Positions 4,516 to 5,901 of a stretch of DNA of 5,901 nt are shown here, in pieces. The translations under genes and the position numbers were made by a program. The notes beneath the pieces were generated by a model, which did not search any database, was not told the origin of the DNA, and saw nothing but the letters and a program-made list of their open reading frames with translations. Numbering within the stretch: the stretch's first letter is position 1; the number at the start of each line of letters is the position of its first letter. This DNA comes from an uncultured Bacilli bacterium (GTDB lineage Bacteria > Bacillota_I > Bacilli_A > RF39 > UBA660), in assembly GCA_948552115.1 (NCBI GenBank), contig CAOWNX010000053.1, positions 1-5,901 on the forward strand, given 5' to 3'.

Positions 4516-5901
4516 CTGGCAAAAATACAAAAAATCACCTTCATCATTATACCATGAGCCAAAACTCCATACACTACCGCTCATGTCGCGAAAAAAAGGC
4601 CCCATCTCTCCTGTTGCATCTCCAAGTATTCTTCGATGAAATGTTTGAGTAGTAGTATCATATGAATATACATCATAATACTTAGAATCTGGAAAAGAAT
4701 ATCCAGTTGTTAAAAAATCACCTACTTCACAATATGCACCATTAAATCCACTATTATAGGTTGCATCTTTTCCACTACATAATGTCTGATTATCTGCTGA
4801 TTTCATTGCTGCCATCATATATTCAAGAGATCCACCACTCATATCATAAATTCCACTATAATTCCCAGTTGTACTTGCTAACTGACTTGCAGAATTGAAA
4901 TAATTTACAGTATACATTCCATCTACTTGAGGATTCGTCTTTTCATACTTATTACAATCTTCACTCACTCCTGTATATCTACAAGTAGGTTCTTTCACTG
5001 CTGCATATCCCGTTAAAAATCCTTCATTATTATTGATTCTTACACTTTCATGACTTCCATATTTACTATGTTGTAAATACGCCACAGCTCCCCATTCTGT
5101 ATTCTTCATCATATGACTATCATATTCTCTTTTATAGTTATAACTTGATAGATGTGCATTCGCTACTTGTATATTTCTCCATGAATAAACATTTGGTTTG
5201 ATTTGTACCTTACTGGGATTATTCTCATTCTTCTCTGCTTCTGTAATAGTAGTTGCTCCCTTGTATCCTGTCTCAAATTTTCCTACCCACATTCCATTTG
5301 TTCCAAAAGATATAAATGCGGGATGCGTCATATACTTTCCTACACTACATGCTCCACTTACTCCACTGACTCCTGGACTTACACAACTACTACTCGTATC
5401 AGTAGTAGTATCTGTTCCAAAAATCACATCGATAATTTGTATCTTATTGGTAATACTCGTAAATCCAGTATAATTTCCCATATCAAATATCTTATACTTA
5501 TATCTGGGGATCCATACAAAATAACTTTCAATAGCACTCTCGGGTATCACATCTCCATCATAATAAATTTCTGTTTCGTTATTTAGTATGACTGCATTCG
5601 CCCATCTCTTCGTTTCATAATCATACCATTCCCAACCTAGACTTGCTTTCTTGACAGTTCCATCATTTTCTATTGTTACTGGAATCAGTCCATCTTTTAG
5701 TACTGGATCTGTTCCATTTAAAATACTTTCATGATATCTACTTACAAAATTCACTTGACACTTGGTTCTACTCTGGGTAACATTTCTAATTCTCAACGTC
5801 CAACTTTCATAATCCCATACTCCACTTGCTCCTTTATCACAATTGATACTATCAATTGCATATCCACTATCCTTAATTGGAAAAGTATTCGTACTACTTC
5901 C
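4396..5901 (-). CDS. Large secreted protein with FGE/CLec-like C-terminal domain, C-terminal fragment
   Basis: The frame is open to the right edge, so at least the signal peptide and N-terminus are missing; 501 residues are visible (numbered from 5901). A TTG at 5796-5794 is internal, not the start, because coding continues upstream. Visible parts: a small beta module with C21 and C48, probably a disulfide; SYFVWIPRYKY at 126-136; a TDTTTDTSSSC linker at 163-173 and a C173-C185 loop with SPGVSGVSG; HPAF and MWVGKFETGY at 193-213; NTEWGAVAYL at 267-276; GIYDMSGGSLEYM at 350-362; GDATGEMGPF at 427-436; and an RGG (467-469) to GYR (494-496) end. The YDMSG, RGG and GYR/GFR pieces match the formylglycine-generating-enzyme/C-type-lectin fold, but the FGE catalytic cysteine motif is not seen, so a binding role outside the cell is likelier than catalysis. 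Similar proteins recur in gut RF39-type genomes, from memory. A terminator follows. Confidence 0.72.
   Translation of the reverse strand, partial: GSSTNTFPIKDSGYAIDSINCDKGASGVWDYESWTLRIRNVTQSRTKCQVNFVSRYHESILNGTDPVLKDGLIPVTIENDGTVKKASLGWEWYDYETKRWANAVILNNETEIYYDGDVIPESAIESYFVWIPRYKYKIFDMGNYTGFTSITNKIQIIDVIFGTDTTTDTSSSCVSPGVSGVSGACSVGKYMTHPAFISFGTNGMWVGKFETGYKGATTITEAEKNENNPSKVQIKPNVYSWRNIQVANAHLSSYNYKREYDSHMMKNTEWGAVAYLQHSKYGSHESVRINNNEGFLTGYAAVKEPTCRYTGVSEDCNKYEKTNPQVDGMYTVNYFNSASQLASTTGNYSGIYDMSGGSLEYMMAAMKSADNQTLCSGKDATYNSGFNGAYCEVGDFLTTGYSFPDSKYYDVYSYDTTTQTFHRRILGDATGEMGPFFRDMSGSVWSFGSWYNDEGDFLYFCQPWFIRGGAFSYGITTGMFGFIVHFGHNYFPVGYRIVLSV
5386..5409. repeat. Perfect 9-bp inverted repeat of trinucleotides inside the linker
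   Basis: The plus strand reads ACTACTACT, then CGTATC, then AGTAGTAGT: a perfect 9-bp stem with a 6-base loop, built from three copies of a triplet on each arm. It is in frame and encodes TTTDTSSS in the Ser/Thr linker before C173 of the surface protein. The arms are low-complexity and could slip, which would lengthen or shorten the linker without shifting frame. Confidence 0.7.

Noticed and set aside
5198..5586. Two plus-strand frames of 91 and 127 codons
   Set aside because: They are antisense to the surface-protein gene, have no ribosome site and show no recognisable protein features.
5794..5796. TTG as the start of the large surface-protein gene
   Set aside because: The same frame continues without a stop to 5901 with protein-like sequence (Cys, Trp, Gly pattern of the same module), and no ribosome site precedes the TTG. 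The gene is cut by the window edge.
1..5901. Idea that the two partial genes are one gene across a circular junction
   Set aside because: The left fragment leaves two bases of an unfinished codon at position 1, whereas the right fragment starts on a codon boundary at 5901, so the frames do not join.
320..5901. Mycoplasma genetic code (TGA as Trp)
   Set aside because: All Trp positions are TGG and no frame has an internal TGA, and the in-frame TGA before dgt behaves as a stop.

Overview
The window is AT-rich, and every supported gene lies on the minus strand. Short spacers, strong AGGAGG/AGGTGA-type ribosome sites, hairpin-plus-T-tract terminators and the gene families suggest an uncultured low-GC member of the Bacillota, perhaps a Bacilli/Mollicutes-related gut lineage of the RF39 type. 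That placement is inference from recalled families, not from a marker gene. Tryptophan is written TGG throughout (about a dozen times in the last gene alone) and no reading frame contains an internal TGA, so the standard bacterial code fits and the mycoplasma code does not.

Layout, in the direction of transcription (high to low coordinates). (1) 4396-5901: the 3' part of a large secreted protein with paired cysteines, a Ser/Thr linker and a C-terminal domain resembling the formylglycine-generating-enzyme/C-type-lectin (CLec) fold. It runs off the right edge, and its last 40 or so residues look like the variable region of a diversity-generating retroelement target. (2) 4017-4395: a 379-base spacer with a probable terminator, a broken small membrane-protein gene, a 15-codon open frame and a good sigma-A-type promoter. 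(3) 320-4016: a three-gene operon, dgt-like HD-domain dNTP triphosphohydrolase, then ymfF and ymfH, the two halves of an M16B peptidase heterodimer. dgt and ymfF are 24 bases apart; ymfF and ymfH overlap by 14 bases. The operon ends in a near-perfect terminator whose loop contains the ymfH stop codon. (4) 1-173: the 5' end of a small secreted protein with a TasA/camelysin-like signal peptide, cut by the left edge, with a possible extended -10 promoter.

The operon joins nucleotide-pool housekeeping to an M16B peptidase whose active site appears to be assembled from two chains: zinc ligands on YmfH and the Arg/Tyr pair on YmfF. Genes for exported proteins flank it on both sides. The most interesting part is the C-terminus of the large surface protein. 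It carries 12 consecutive NNT codons and an RGG...GYR frame, which is what adenine-directed mutagenesis of an Asn-rich (AAT) template would leave. No reverse transcriptase or template repeat is in this window, so this remains a hypothesis.
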